A stretch of DNA of 64,000 nucleotides from contig CP154955.1 in assembly GCA_039621445.1 (NCBI GenBank), positions 2,696,619-2,760,618 on the forward strand. Reading direction: 5' to 3'. The notes below the pieces were generated by a model. That model saw nothing but the letters and a program-made list of their open reading frames with translations. It had not been told where the DNA came from and searched no databases. This document shows, piece after piece, positions 54,701 to 62,675 of this stretch. The translations under genes and the position numbers were made by a program. The stretch's first letter is position 1; each line of letters begins with the position of its first letter. Origin of the DNA: Euglena gracilis (lineage: Eukaryota; Euglenida; Euglenophyceae; Euglenales).

Positions 54701-54796
54701 GGCTCTGCGCCACCCGTTCCTCGAGCAGCACTCCAACTACTTCGAGACGTACGTCACCTTCGGGGCGCCTCACCTGGGCAACACCACGTGCCGCAG
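35136..54796 (+). CDS. spliced gene: FAM135-like DUF676 serine esterase, 3' end not found
   Basis: Confident exons are 38,517-38,612, 39,692-39,825, 41,869-41,944, 43,339-43,453, 45,953-46,094, 47,110-47,238, 47,548-47,602, 49,046-49,196, 49,602-49,731, 51,258-51,284, 54,027-54,098 and 54,693-54,796, with 35,136-35,316 as a possible first exon. Every donor/acceptor pair agrees in codon phase, giving about 410 codons. The C-terminal part reads HLVVFVHGFRGNRADFR (oxyanion strand and Gly loop), then a helical linker, then LSFVAHSMGGVV with the nucleophile Ser, then VTFGAPHLGN. This is the order of the alpha/beta-hydrolase domain of FAM135/DUF676 proteins, putative lipases or acyl esterases. The catalytic Asp and His should lie in exons after 54,796, which I could not find. 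The N-terminal half is not recognised. Confidence 0.8.
35526..35945. repeat. AT-only imperfect microsatellite tract
   Basis: About 420 bases are almost entirely TA/ATA repeats (TATATATA with ATTGATATA interruptions), in contrast to the GC-rich surroundings. Confidence 0.9.
37096..37455. repeat. (ATGT)n tetranucleotide microsatellite
   Basis: Nearly 360 bases of ATGT repeats with occasional ATGC units and a short break at 37,287-37,320. Open frames on both strands here are repeat artefacts. Confidence 0.95.
38517..38612 (+). CDS. FAM135-like gene exon (Ala-rich)
   Basis: It lies between GGCACAG and GTGACC, phase 1 in and out. It reads an Ala/Ile-rich stretch, then NASSSAQADRPFDDVMKR. The high GC of the coding bases separates it from the flanking G/C-run DNA. 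Confidence 0.6.
39692..39825 (+). CDS. FAM135-like gene exon (Gly-rich)
   Basis: The acceptor is CCCCCCAG and the donor GTACTC, phase 1 in and 0 out. It encodes DTVLAVGATANATPGMVGGG, a Gly/Pro stretch and GMQHAVWMSW. Confidence 0.6.
40098..40155. repeat. (GT)n microsatellite
   Basis: Alternating GT with two CT interruptions. It is intronic and next to a palindromic element. Confidence 0.9.
40260..40325. repeat. short hairpin element (CCAATGAAC family)
   Basis: CCCAATGAACGCCCCCCGTC, GGACCGTCCAGATTGTCACC and TTAGTGTTCATTG form a unit whose arms CAATGAAC and GTTCATTG are complementary. A second, diverged unit lies at 40,170-40,215. Confidence 0.6.
40833..40953. mobile_element. short member of the CAGGGTTCGAT MITE family
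   Basis: CAGGGTTCGATACAAGGAGG at the left and TTTACATCGAACCCTG at the right are inverted ends. No matching octamers flank it. It shares the GTTTAGGTGGGGG interior block with the 15.5 and 48.1 kb copies. Confidence 0.55.
41869..41944 (+). CDS. FAM135-like gene exon
   Basis: It follows GATTTGCAG and ends CTTG/GTGTGA, phase 0 in and 1 out. It reads DMQLYPFGDKTIATITGWLV, then DDLTL. This is the most clearly protein-like segment of the N-terminal half. Confidence 0.65.
42129..42176. repeat. (CA)n microsatellite followed by TG-rich tail
   Basis: CACACA runs into TGTGTGTGTACATATGTGTG, so the tract is partly self-complementary. Intronic. Further TATATA/TGTG tracts lie at 42,476-42,530 and 42,630-42,705. 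Confidence 0.85.
43002..43303. mobile_element. TIR element packed with CCGCGG palindromes
   Basis: GGACTTTCATTTAGTGCACC then GCGG at the left is the reverse complement of the right end (43,278-43,303, CCGCGGTGCACTAAATGAAAGTC). Between them TGCGCCGCGG or TGCACCGCGG recurs about ten times with AT-rich spacers. It lies 36 bases upstream of a coding exon. No transposase and no certain target duplication. Confidence 0.75.
43339..43453 (+). CDS. FAM135-like gene exon
   Basis: It follows CGCCGCAG and ends GAG/GTGCGC, phase 1 in and 2 out. It reads EVNDAGVAQLPLLVTERLAF, then VGKQTNRVWHELTQHTML. It looks like alpha-helical coding sequence with high third-position GC. Confidence 0.7.
45091..45160. repeat. 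short hairpin element (CCAATGAAC family), second copy
   Basis: CCCAATGAACACCC and CCCAATGAACAGGGGGTGTT, then GGACCGTCTAGACTGTCACC, match the 40.3 kb and 45.4 kb units. Confidence 0.6.
45388..45462. repeat. short hairpin element (CCAATGAAC family), third copy
   Basis: TCCAATGAACGCCCCCCGTT, GGACCGTCTAGATTGTCACC and TTAATGTTCATTGGGCTTGG. It is almost identical to 40,260-40,325. Confidence 0.65.
45490..45735. repeat. (AACAGT)n hexanucleotide array
   Basis: About 245 bases of GTAACA/CAGTAA repeat with substitutions (AACGGT, AACAGC, GAAAGT). Six being a multiple of three keeps several frames open as Thr-Val, Ser-Asn or Leu-only artefacts on both strands. Confidence 0.95.
45953..46094 (+). CDS. 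FAM135-like gene exon
   Basis: It follows CTCTCGCAG and ends GGG/GTCTCT, phase 2 in and 0 out. It reads PASLFVGLIKVFFRAERALA, then a Leu/Gln-rich helix (LHALQPGLATTPGSLALLQ). Confidence 0.7.
47110..47238 (+). CDS. FAM135-like gene exon ending at the transposon edge
   Basis: After AACCTCAG, 43 codons in phase 0 end SSATYFTYPNRSSVSLLEI. The final AGG codon is made of CAGG from the inserted element, and GTTTTT of the element is the donor. The first half of the exon is less protein-like, so its acceptor could lie further downstream. Confidence 0.6.
47235..47541. mobile_element. hAT-type MITE acting as an intron
   Basis: It starts CAGGGTTTTTTTTTTAAAG and ends GTCTGAAAAAAAAACCCCTG, so the termini are inverted. 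The octamer CTGGAGAT lies exactly on both sides (47,227-47,234 and 47,542-47,549). Its first GT (47,239-47,240) and the AG inside the right-hand octamer (47,546-47,547) define an intron of 309 bases that leaves the frame open, joining ...LLEIR to IPYNARREG.... The insertion and the intron thus coincide. Confidence 0.85.
47548..47602 (+). CDS. FAM135-like gene exon just after the transposon
   Basis: It reads IPYNARREGERLVALFPE and ends GAGG/GTGTGT in phase 1. The upstream bases LLE are repeated as part of the target duplication, showing that this exon and 47,110-47,238 were once continuous. Confidence 0.75.
48076..48406. mobile_element. member of the CAGGGTTCGAT MITE family
   Basis: CAGGGTTCGATGTAACGAGG at the left and CCTTATATCGAACCCTG at the right are inverted ends. 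The left flank GGTGACGGCCAGGGTTCGAT is duplicated in tandem. The octamers match poorly (GTGACGGC, GTAAGGGT). Intronic. Confidence 0.6.
48531..48701. repeat. (ACTC)n plus (CA)n compound microsatellite
   Basis: About 80 bases of ACTC repeats pass through ATTTG into about 85 bases of CA repeats. Confidence 0.97.
49046..49196 (+). CDS. FAM135-like gene exon: first strand of the hydrolase fold
   Basis: It follows TGCTGCAG and ends TTTCG/GTGAGC, phase 1 in and 2 out. It reads a linker (SLLLKALDETLGRPRDRG), then FLDVAGTHLVVFVHGFRGNR, ADFR. HLVVFVHGFxGN is the opening strand and loop of DUF676 esterases. Confidence 0.85.
49392..49477. repeat. hairpin element (GTGTCCAACAATCA / GCTCGTTGGACAC)
   Basis: GTGTCCAAC at the left is mirrored by GTTGGACAC at the right, with an internal AATGAACACCCCC block like the 40-45 kb units. 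Confidence 0.55.
49602..49731 (+). CDS. FAM135-like gene exon: linker helix
   Basis: After CCCTGCAG it completes Arg and reads LFRNYMAMFMTKGRMDYLLA, then QSLEKMPYSSLGSMGEALAS, EIQ and a GTGCGC donor, phase 0 out. In FAM135 proteins the same place holds the helix and the xMTxxLxxEI segment before the nucleophile elbow. Confidence 0.85.
49800..49905. repeat. GACCCC/GACCCCC minisatellite, left block
   Basis: Units GACCCC, GACCTC and GACCCCCAACCC repeat irregularly. The block ends at GGCGGCCGGATTCGCACTTA. The same kind of array lies at 52,890-53,240. Confidence 0.85.
49906..52895. repeat. field of TTTATTTGCGCAAATAAAC palindromes
   Basis: Dozens of copies of TTTGCGCAAATGCGC / TTTATTTGCGCATTTGCGCA, many as complete palindromes, cluster at 49,945-49,970, 50,590-51,110 and 52,075-52,510. 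The whole stretch is bracketed by GGCGGCCGGATTCGCACTTA at the left and its reverse complement TAAGTGCGAATCCGGCCGCC at the right, about 3 kb apart. It is intronic, apart from the 27-base exon at 51,258. Confidence 0.8.
51258..51284 (+). CDS. 27-base micro-exon of the FAM135-like gene
   Basis: CCCACAG is followed by KVETADLLK and then GTGGGT. It is phase 0 at both ends and fits between EIQ and DHILSE. A start eight bases upstream after TGACAG would break the phase; one after GACAG at 51,249 keeps it and adds VPQ. Confidence 0.55.
52890..53240. repeat. GACCCC/GACCCCC minisatellite, right block
   Basis: Irregular repeats of CCCCGACCCCCGACCCGGA and GATCCCCGACCCCCGACC over about 350 bases. The strong C/G strand bias makes long Gly/Val/Arg frames on the minus strand that are artefacts. 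Confidence 0.9.
54027..54098 (+). CDS. FAM135-like gene exon: nucleophile elbow
   Basis: After CCATCAG, 24 codons in phase 0 read DHILSENLRIRKLSFVAHSM, then GGVV, before GTAACG. The Ser codon is at 54,081-54,083. The motif is AHSMGG where the family commonly has GHS. Confidence 0.88.
54693..54796 (+). CDS. FAM135-like gene exon: post-nucleophile strand
   Basis: After GTGCTCAG it reads VRAALRHPFLEQHSNYFETY, then VTFGAPHLGNTTCR, with a GTGTTG donor in phase 2. GAPHLG equals the conserved GxPHLG of the family. At least one more exon is required downstream. Confidence 0.88.
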
Positions 54797-55300
54797 GTGT
54801 TGTGTTTGTAATGGTTTGGTGTGTTTGCAATTGTTGGATCAATGAAGGCAAAGGCCAATATTATCTGCCCTGCCCAGTCTTGTTAGTGCTTCTTGCATCC
54901 ACGGCCCATTTCAGACCGATTTGACCTATTTCTGTGTATGGCCTGGAGTGAGGCATGGATCTTCTTGCCAGTTTTCTATCATGGTTTCCGCCACAGTAGA
55001 AAATTACCACAAAAAGTTTTGCCAAAAGTCCAGTGTGGACTTTTGGCAGCTTTTCTCTTTTTCATAAACTGCATGTGGATTAAAATGCTAAAATCAAGCA
55101 AGGTTGGAAAGTTAAAGTAAAAATCACCTCCAGTGAATTAAAAAAAAGATCGTGGGTCTTCTTTTTGGGTCCGTTGCTGAAATTTGGTAAGTGATTTTTT
55201 TTTAAAGCTTTCTCCTTAAATTTTCGGCCAAATAAAGCCTTCACATAGAATGGTCAGTAATAGTCAAAAGCAGGTTTTTTTTTGCAATGTGCAAAGATTA
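54797..55300. other. no further exon recognised
   Basis: T-rich DNA. The expected continuation of the esterase domain, with its catalytic Asp and His, is not seen here or, by eye, anywhere to the end of the window. Confidence 0.4.
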
Positions 55301-55682
55301 AACCCCCCCAAATAATATCCCTGGGGACCTGACTTCAGCCACCCGAATAATATCCCCCCCCCCCCGTTTCTCACAGACTGCCACAGAAAAAATGAGATTT
55401 CCTGGGAGCTGGAACCATATTTTTGTGCATATTTTGCATACCATGTTTGGATTTAAAATGGAAGAGAAAATGCGCCCCTTTTTTGAGTAAAAATTACACC
55501 CACGATGGGTTTTGACTTTCGCCACCCAGTTTGATGGTGTTCAACATAGATACAATGCATTTTGCGGTCAAATTTTGAACCAAAAAATTTATGGAAATTT
55601 TTTCCAAATGATACTCCCCCCTGAGGGTGGATTGCAACCAACCAATTATATTCCGGGGGGGGATATCATTTGGTCGGGGTTT
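55301..55682. mobile_element. TIR element with AAATAATATCC ends
   Basis: AAACCCCCCCAAATAATATC at the left is mirrored by GATATCATTTGGTCGGGGTTT at the right, with inner copies (CCGAATAATATCC, AATTATATTCCGG). It is related to the 21.8 kb element. Non-coding. Confidence 0.6.
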
Positions 55683-55942
55683 TCTCAAAAATGCCAATTT
55701 TGAAACATGTAAAATGGGTGAAAATGAAGAAAAGTAAAAAAAATCACCTATTCTGGGGACGTTTTCACAGTTTCAGGGGGTCTATTTTTTGGACTCCCTC
55801 CCAACAATCCCAGGGGGGGGGGGGTGTTTTTTTTGGGACCTGTTTTGTGTCTTTCTGATCAAAAAGCAGCCGGGGTGTTTTGGGGTGGTTGAAGTTGTAA
55901 GTCGGAAGCGTTGGTTGTTTGTTACCCGCCCCCCCCCTCCTG

Positions 55943-56065
55943 CAGGGTTCGATATAAGGAGGGCGTACATGGTTTAGGTGGGGGGGTGTCCCCCCCCCCC
56001 CCCCCCCCCTCCTGGCCCGCAGGGGGGGGGTCTGGACCACCCCCCCCCACCTGCAAGGGCTCCGC
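55943..56065. mobile_element. left part of a CAGGGTTCGAT MITE
   Basis: CAGGGTTCGATATAAGGAGG and the GTTTAGGTGGGGG...CTGGCCCGCAGGGGG block match the 15.5 kb element closely, but the right terminus is missing. Confidence 0.55.
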
Positions 56066-56139
56066 CGCTCCCCCAGACTCTGTTTTGTGGTTTTTTGTTT
56101 TATGGTTTATGGTTTTATGGTTTTTCTGCTTGCTGTCAA

Positions 56140-57116
56140 ATTTCTGAATGGGCATTCCAACCAAGGTGCTTTTTTTTTGTAATTTGGGTTCCAGAGTGGA
56201 GACCAGCCAGATGCCCGATGGACCCCTCTCGTACATCACTCTCTTGGGAGGAGGCTCTCCCTCACGAACCACTCTGCCGCTGTCCCAAGGTGAGGTTGCT
56301 GCCGCAAATTTTCAAGCGAGCTCAATTTTTTTTTCCTCTAGGATTTCGGCACCAGTCTAGACCAGCCAGCAGCGTGATGGAACCCTCTGGGACACCTCCT
56401 GTGGGGGGGGCGGGGACCCCTCGCCCCCGTGAATTACTTCCCCGTTGCCCTGGGGTAAGGCTTGCTGCCGAAAACTTGGACACCCCCTATGATGTTTTAT
56501 GGCAGTTTTTTTTTTCCTTTCTGGCTCTTGCTGTCTAATTTTTGGATGGGCATTCCAACCAAGCTGCATTTTTGCCAAGGTTTTTTGGTTCAAGAGTCGA
56601 GACCAGCCAGCAGCCTGATGAACCCCTCTCGTACACCACCCTCTGGGGGGGGGGGGGGCTCGCCCTCAGGAACCACTCCGCCGCTACCCCGGGTTAGGTT
56701 GCTGCCGCAAACTTTCAACTGAACTCAATCTTTTTTTTTCCAGTATTTTGGTGCCAGTCGAGGCAAGTCAGCAGCCCAGTGGAACCGTCTCGGACACCAC
56801 CCTTCAGTGGGGGGGCTCGCCCTTGTGAACCACTGCGCCGCTGCGATGGGGTAAGGTTTGCTGCCGAATAGTTGAACACCGCCTACGTTGGGATTTGGGC
56901 GAAGATGGCTACAATGGTTTTTATGGCAGTTTTTTTTTTTGTTGTTGTTTTTTTTCCTTTTTCTTTTTGGCTTGCTGTCTAATTTTTGAATGGGCATTCC
57001 AACCAAGCTGCATTTGTTGTTTCTTTCCCCCCCCCCCCAGGATTTCGGTATCATTTGAGACCAGCCAGAAGCCTGATGGACCCCTCTCAGACACCACACT
57101 CTGGGGGGGGGGGGGG
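56140..57116. repeat. ~400-bp degenerate direct repeats
   Basis: A unit starting TGAATGGGCATTCCAACCAA, then GAGACCAGCCAG, GATGGACCCCTCTC and GGTTGCTGCCG(C/A)AAA, recurs near 56,143, 56,540 and 56,988, with partial copies between. Non-coding. Confidence 0.7.
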
Positions 57117-57485
57117 CTCGCCCTCGCGAGCCTCTCCGCCGCTCCCCCGGGGTCAGGCTTGCTGCCGAAAACTTTGACACCCCTCGCCCTCGCGAACCAC
57201 TCCGCCGCTCCCCCGGGGTCAGGCTTGCTGCCGAAAACTTTGACACCCCTCGCCCTCGCGAACCACTCCGCCGCTCCCCTGGGGTCAGGCTTGCTGCCGA
57301 AAACTTTGACACCCCTCGCCCTTGCGAACCACTCCGCCGCTCCCCCGGGGTAAGGATTGCTGCCAAAAACTTTGACACCCCTCGCCCTCGCGAACCACTC
57401 CGCCGCTCCCCCGGGGTCAGGCTTGCTGCCGAAAACTTTGACACCCTCGCCCTCGCGAACCAGTTCACCGCTCCCCTGGGCCAGG
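57110..57485. repeat. 66-bp tandem repeat, about 5.5 copies
   Basis: GACACCCCTCGCCCTCGCGA, ACCACTCCGCCGCTCCCCCG and GGGTCAGGCTTGCTGCCGAA recur at exactly 66-base spacing (GACAC at 57,176, 57,242, 57,308, 57,374 and 57,440). Because 66 is a multiple of three, a minus-strand frame repeats a 22-residue unit (VKVFGSKPDPGGAAEWFARA). I treat that frame as a by-product. Confidence 0.95.
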
Positions 57486-58259
57486 TTTTTACCCGGACCA
57501 ACCAAGCTTTTCAACGAATAGGCTTAGGTATATGCCGGTTGATACCATGCCTCTTTCTCTCTGTTTTTTTTTCCTTTCTGCTCTTCCCGTAAGGAGTTAT
57601 GTTTCCAGCCCTTTCCAACCTGCCGTGAGGCGAATCTCCAATACCTAATTTTATCACCTTAAATTCCAAGCACTCCTGGCAGGTAAACACCCCCAAAAAC
57701 ACAAACTGCACCAAATTTTGAGGGCCTTATTCCCCTCTAGGCCGAATTTCAATGCGGTGCCAACTTGCAGGGTGGTTTGGGGTTTGTCTGTCTGCCTGGG
57801 CACGCACTCCATGGCCCACAGATCTCACCCGGGGGGGGGGGGTAGGGTTCAGACTAAAAGTGCTTGGGGATTTGCATGACTCCCAGCGCCGGCGGCGCGG
57901 TTAGACCTGACAAAGCCATTTTCCCGAATTTTTTTTTTCCCGGTCAACGACCAGGTAAGCACCACCCCACCAGAGGGAGGGGAGTTTCAGAGTGCTTTGC
58001 AGTGTGGGCAAACCCCCTGGGGTTCGTCAATTTTCACCACCCTGGTTCCGTCCGTCCTGTTTCAACTGGCTCAAATTTTGATTCAATTTGATTTATGTAA
58101 TTTGCGTCAGTTTCATACCCTCCTGAGACTGTCATTCATAACATGCCGGTTGGCCATTTGTCCAACCCGGCCCCCGAAAGTCCCTGGACATATATAATCC
58201 CAGTTCAGCTTTGAAAGAAAACCATTTTAACATTTCCTAAACCCTACCTCATCCCCATC

Positions 58260-61200
58260 TCCTCACACATAAACTCATAAAACTCCTTGCCCGCGCGATC
58301 CACGCCGCCGCTCCGCTGGACCAGACCTGCTCAGCAAATTTCAGAATCCTCGTCCTCGCAATCCACGCCCGACCCTCCCAGGACCAGGCTTGCTGCAAGA
58401 TGAACCCACCCTTCATTTAACAGGGCTTGATCAACAACTAGACAAGGATGACGGGACGTTGATTTTTTTTCTTTTCTTTTTGGTTTCCCTTGCGAAGGCA
58501 CCATGTCTCCTGACTCTCAAACTCGCATTAAGTCATTCTTCACCTAAACCCTCAAACCCGTCTGCTTGTCACCTGAAAACACCAATTTTTGACGGGCCCA
58601 ACTCCCTGGTGCCCACCTGGGTTTTTTTTTGAGCTTACTGGAATAAAAAAAAATAACAATGCTGTGGTTATGTCGGCCCCACACAAATTGTTCTTTGCGC
58701 CCACAGAAGCATGATTTTTTTTTTAATTCTCTCCTCCCTCTCCCCACCAGCTCGTTTCACAACAGACTCGCGTGGGAAACCTGAAGTACTTGGGCGCCTG
58801 CAGACTTCATTCAAAACATGCCAGTCTTCCTACCCATTCCCAGACGTCCAAAATCCCAAGTTCTGTAACCACGAACCAACCTCATCATTTTAACCTCTCC
58901 TAAACCCTACCTCCATCTCCTCATTATATCTGGGCCCAACAACTCCCGCATTTGCGATCCGCATCAGCGAGAATCCATGCGCTCCCCAGGACCAGACTTG
59001 CTGCCACAAATCTCAGCCTCCTCCCCCACGCGGTCCACGCCGACGATCCCCTGGACCAGGCTTGCTACAAGAGGGACCCACCCTTTCACCTGAGAGGGCT
59101 TGGTCAACCAAGGGACGTTTTTTTTTTTTGGTTTTCCTCACAAAGGCAACAACATTGTGGCATTCCTCACCTAAATTTTGAAACCCCCCTGCCTGGCACA
59201 GCCCCCTTGAAACATTACACCAAACGTTGTTGGGCCGCACTCTCTGGTTCCCGCCCCTGTTTTAATTTATTTAATTGGGACAAATTTCGATAGCACCAAG
59301 CGTTCAATTTGCTTTGAGTGCATCCCCACTGACAATCAATGCCGTGGTTATGTTGGCCTACAGAACCATGCATTTCCTTTTTAGCCCTCCCTCCACTAGC
59401 TCGTTTCGCGGCAATTGCTTGCGGGAAACTTGAGTTGACGACTGCATTAATTGCTTACCCTCCCGAAACACTCATTCAGAATATGCCAGTTAGCGATTTG
59501 ACCAACCCATTCCCGGCTGTAACCATGGGAAGATAACCATCATTTCAATTTTTCCCCTTCCATCTCCTCAAATGTGTCGGGCCCAACAAAACCCCTTGCC
59601 CTCGCCATCCATGCCGCCGCTCCCCAGGCACAGACATGCTGCGGCAAATTTTTGGTCCCTCGACCTCGCGATGCACGCCGATGCTCCAGAAGACCAGGAT
59701 TGCTGCCACAAATTTTAGTCCCCTCACCCTCTCGATCCACGCCGCTGCTCGCCAGGACCAGGCTTGCTGTCCCAAATTGTGCCCCCTCGCCCTCTCGACC
59801 TACGAGGCTTGCTGCCGAAAATTTTGCCTCCTTGATCTCTCGATCCACACTGACAACCCCAGGACCATGCTTGCTGCCGCATATTTTAGCCCCCGCGCCC
59901 CAGTGATTTTGCGCTTCTTTTGTTTCGAAGCTTAATACCTCCCAAAATTTTCGAACATGAAGCGCAAACTGAACAATTTTTTTACTGGTTTTATGGGGGT
60001 CTTTTAAACTACCCCCCCCCCCCTAGTCGTACGACCACCCCTCATCTATGACCACCCCCCGGTCACAGGTTGCAGGTCATGGGGGTGTTATGACCACCCC
60101 CCCCGGTCACAGGTTGCAGGTTGCGAAAAAATTTAACCCCCCAAAATAAGTCCCCCCCCTGGCCGGTCCGAGCAAAAATCCATGAAATGGACCCCCCCAA
60201 AATAAGGTCCCCCCTGCCGGCGCGAAGCGCCGGATTTTTGAAAAATGGGACATTTTGGGGGGGTAAAAAATGCCATTTTGGGACAGTTTTCACACACACC
60301 TACGACCGCCCCCTCATCTATGACCACCCCCCGGTCACAGGTTGCAGGTTAGGGGGGTGTTATGACCACCCCCCCCGGTCACAGGTTGCAGGAACCCGGT
60401 CATACGACTAGGGGGGGGGGGGTACTGTGTAGTCAATTTTTTTTGTGGGCAAATTGCACCGCCTAACCAGGCTTGCTGGCGCATATTTTAGCCCTCTCAC
60501 CTTGGCGGTTCAAACTGACGCTTCCCCGTAACAGGCTTGCTGCCGCAGAGTGTAGTCCCGTCGCACTCACAATCCGCGCCGCCGCTCCTCAGGACTAGGC
60601 TTTCTGGCGCTAATTTTAAGCTTCCTCGCTCTCGTGACCCACGCCAACGACCCCCAGGACCAGGCTTGCTGCCGCAAAATCCAACCCCCTCTGCCAGTCC
60701 AAACTGATGCCTCCCTGCACCAGGCTTTGCTGCCGCAAATTTTGGGCCCTCTCATCTCGATCTGCGCTGCTGCTACCAGGACACCTCATGCCGCAAATTT
60801 TAGCCCCTTCGCCCTCTCGATCCGCCGCGATCCCTCGATCGACCAGGTTTGGTGCCGCAAAATTTTGTCCCCTCGCCCTCTCGATCCACACGGACGACCC
60901 CAAGGACCACGCTTCCTGCCGCATGTTTTAGCCTCCTCGCCCTGGCAGTCCAAACTGGTGCTTCCCCAAAAGCCGCTCCCCAGGATCAGGCTTGCTGGCG
61001 CAAATTTAGCCCCCTCGCCCTCTCGATTTGCGCCGCTGCTCACCAGGACCTTGGGGCCCACACCATTGACGTTTGCTGCTGCATATTTCGGCCCTCTCGC
61101 CCCTCGAGCCGCACCAATGCTCCGCAGGACCAGGCTTCCTGCCGCAAATTTTAGCCCCCTCGCCCTCCCGATCTGCGCCACTGCTTCTTAATTAGCAGGC

Positions 61201-62420
61201 TTGCTGCTGGGAATTTTGACCCCCTTGCTTTCTCGATCCGTGCTACTGCTGTCCTGGGCCAGGCCTGCTGCCACAAATCTAAGCTCCCTCACCCTGGCAC
61301 TCCAAATTGACGTTTCCGGGACCAGGTGCAAATCTTTGCCCCTTCGCTCTCCCAGGACCAGGCCTTCTGCCTCAAATTTTAGCCCCTCGCCCTCTCTGTC
61401 CACAGCGACGCTCACCAGGACCAAATTTTCTACCGTAAATTCTAACCCCCTTGCCCAGGCGGTCCAAATAGACGTCTCCCCAGACCAGGCTTGCTGCCAC
61501 AAATTTTGGGACCTCTCGCCCTCTCGATCTTGCGCTGCTGCTACCCAGGACCAGGCTTGCTGCCGCAAATGGTGGCCCCCTTGCCCGCTCGATCCACGCC
61601 GACGCCCCCTAGGACCAGGCTTGCAACTGCAAATTTTTGCCCCCTCACCCTTGCGGTCTAAGCTCCGCCTGCGGTCTACGCCTCCCCAGAATAGGTTTGC
61701 TGGCACAAATTTTAGCCTCCTTGCCCTCTTGATTTGCCTCCCCAGGACCAGATTTGCTGCTGCAATTCTACCCCCTCGCCCTCTCGATTTGCGCCGCTGC
61801 TCCCCAGGTCCCAACTTGCTGCCTCAATTGTAACCCCCTCGCACTCATGTTCCGCGCTCCAGCTCCACTCATGTTTTGCTCTCCAGGACCAGGCTTGCTG
61901 GCGCAGATTTTAGTCCCATTCTCGAGCCATGCGGACACCCGCCAGGACCAGGCTTGCTGCCGCAATTTCAGCTCCCCATCACGTTCAATTTGATTTATGA
62001 ATATCCAATTTTTGGGGGGGGGTGCAGATTCCTGGGTTTTTCCTTCCCAATCTCCACCGGCTAGTTTAACGACAGTGGCGTGCGGAAAAATCTCAACTAT
62101 TTGGGCTCTTGTACCATTTTTATGACCTCCTGAGACATTCATTCAGAACATGCTAGTTGGCAATTTGTCCTACCCATCCATCCATCGGACGTCCAAAATC
62201 CCAATTTGTGTAACCATAAAAAGACATAAACATCATTTTACCGTTTCTTAACCTCTCAATGTATTTGGGCCCCATAACAACCCGTAAACCTCTTCGCCTT
62301 CGCGGTTCACACCTGATCAATTCTCGCGCTCCCTGGAGCCACGCTTGCTGCCTTAAATTTTGGCCCCCTCGCCTTCGCGATTCACACCGTCGTTCCCTAG
62401 GGCTACACTTAACAAGGATC
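58260..62420. repeat. degenerate satellite of 60-75 bp units
   Basis: Units of CTCGATCCACGCCGCCGCTC, CCCAGGACCAGGCTTGCTGC and CGCAAATTTTAGCCCCCTCG, diverged copies of the 66-bp repeat, fill about 59,580-59,900 and 60,450-61,980. Scattered copies lie from 58,260 and at 62,280-62,410. A larger block (CCTAAACCCTACCTC, CATCTCCTCA) recurs at 58,235 and 58,900. No gene is supported. Confidence 0.8.
60012..60424. mobile_element. TIR element inserted in the satellite
   Basis: TACCCC..., CTAGTCGTACGACC at the left is mirrored by GGTCATACGACTAG, a G run and GTA at the right. Inside, CATCTATGACCACCCCCCGG and TCACAGGTTGCAGG occur in two direct copies at each side. A diverged relative may be at 12,530-12,690. 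No target duplication is clear. Confidence 0.6.
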
Positions 62421-62675
62421 ACTGGTCAACGACGGGTACTTTGATGGTTTCCTTCATTACTGAGTATTTTCTCCTGTACCACGCAGTCAGTCCCACTCGA
62501 CGAAATATCATCATCACCACTTGCCAAACAAATGCCCACGAAAACCAGCTACACCAACACAGAGGCAGGGTTGCGGGTCATGTGGAACAGGGCGTGGGGC
62601 TGGAAACACGTCAGATGGGTTCTGGTCGTCCAAGAGGGATTCCAATTTATTATTATTATTTTCCTCTGACTGCAG

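Noticed and set aside
56725-57514. A 197-258 residue minus-strand frame with 22-residue repeats
   Set aside because: The 66-bp tandem unit is a multiple of three, so an open repeated frame is expected; no start context, no domain, and diverged copies are not kept open.
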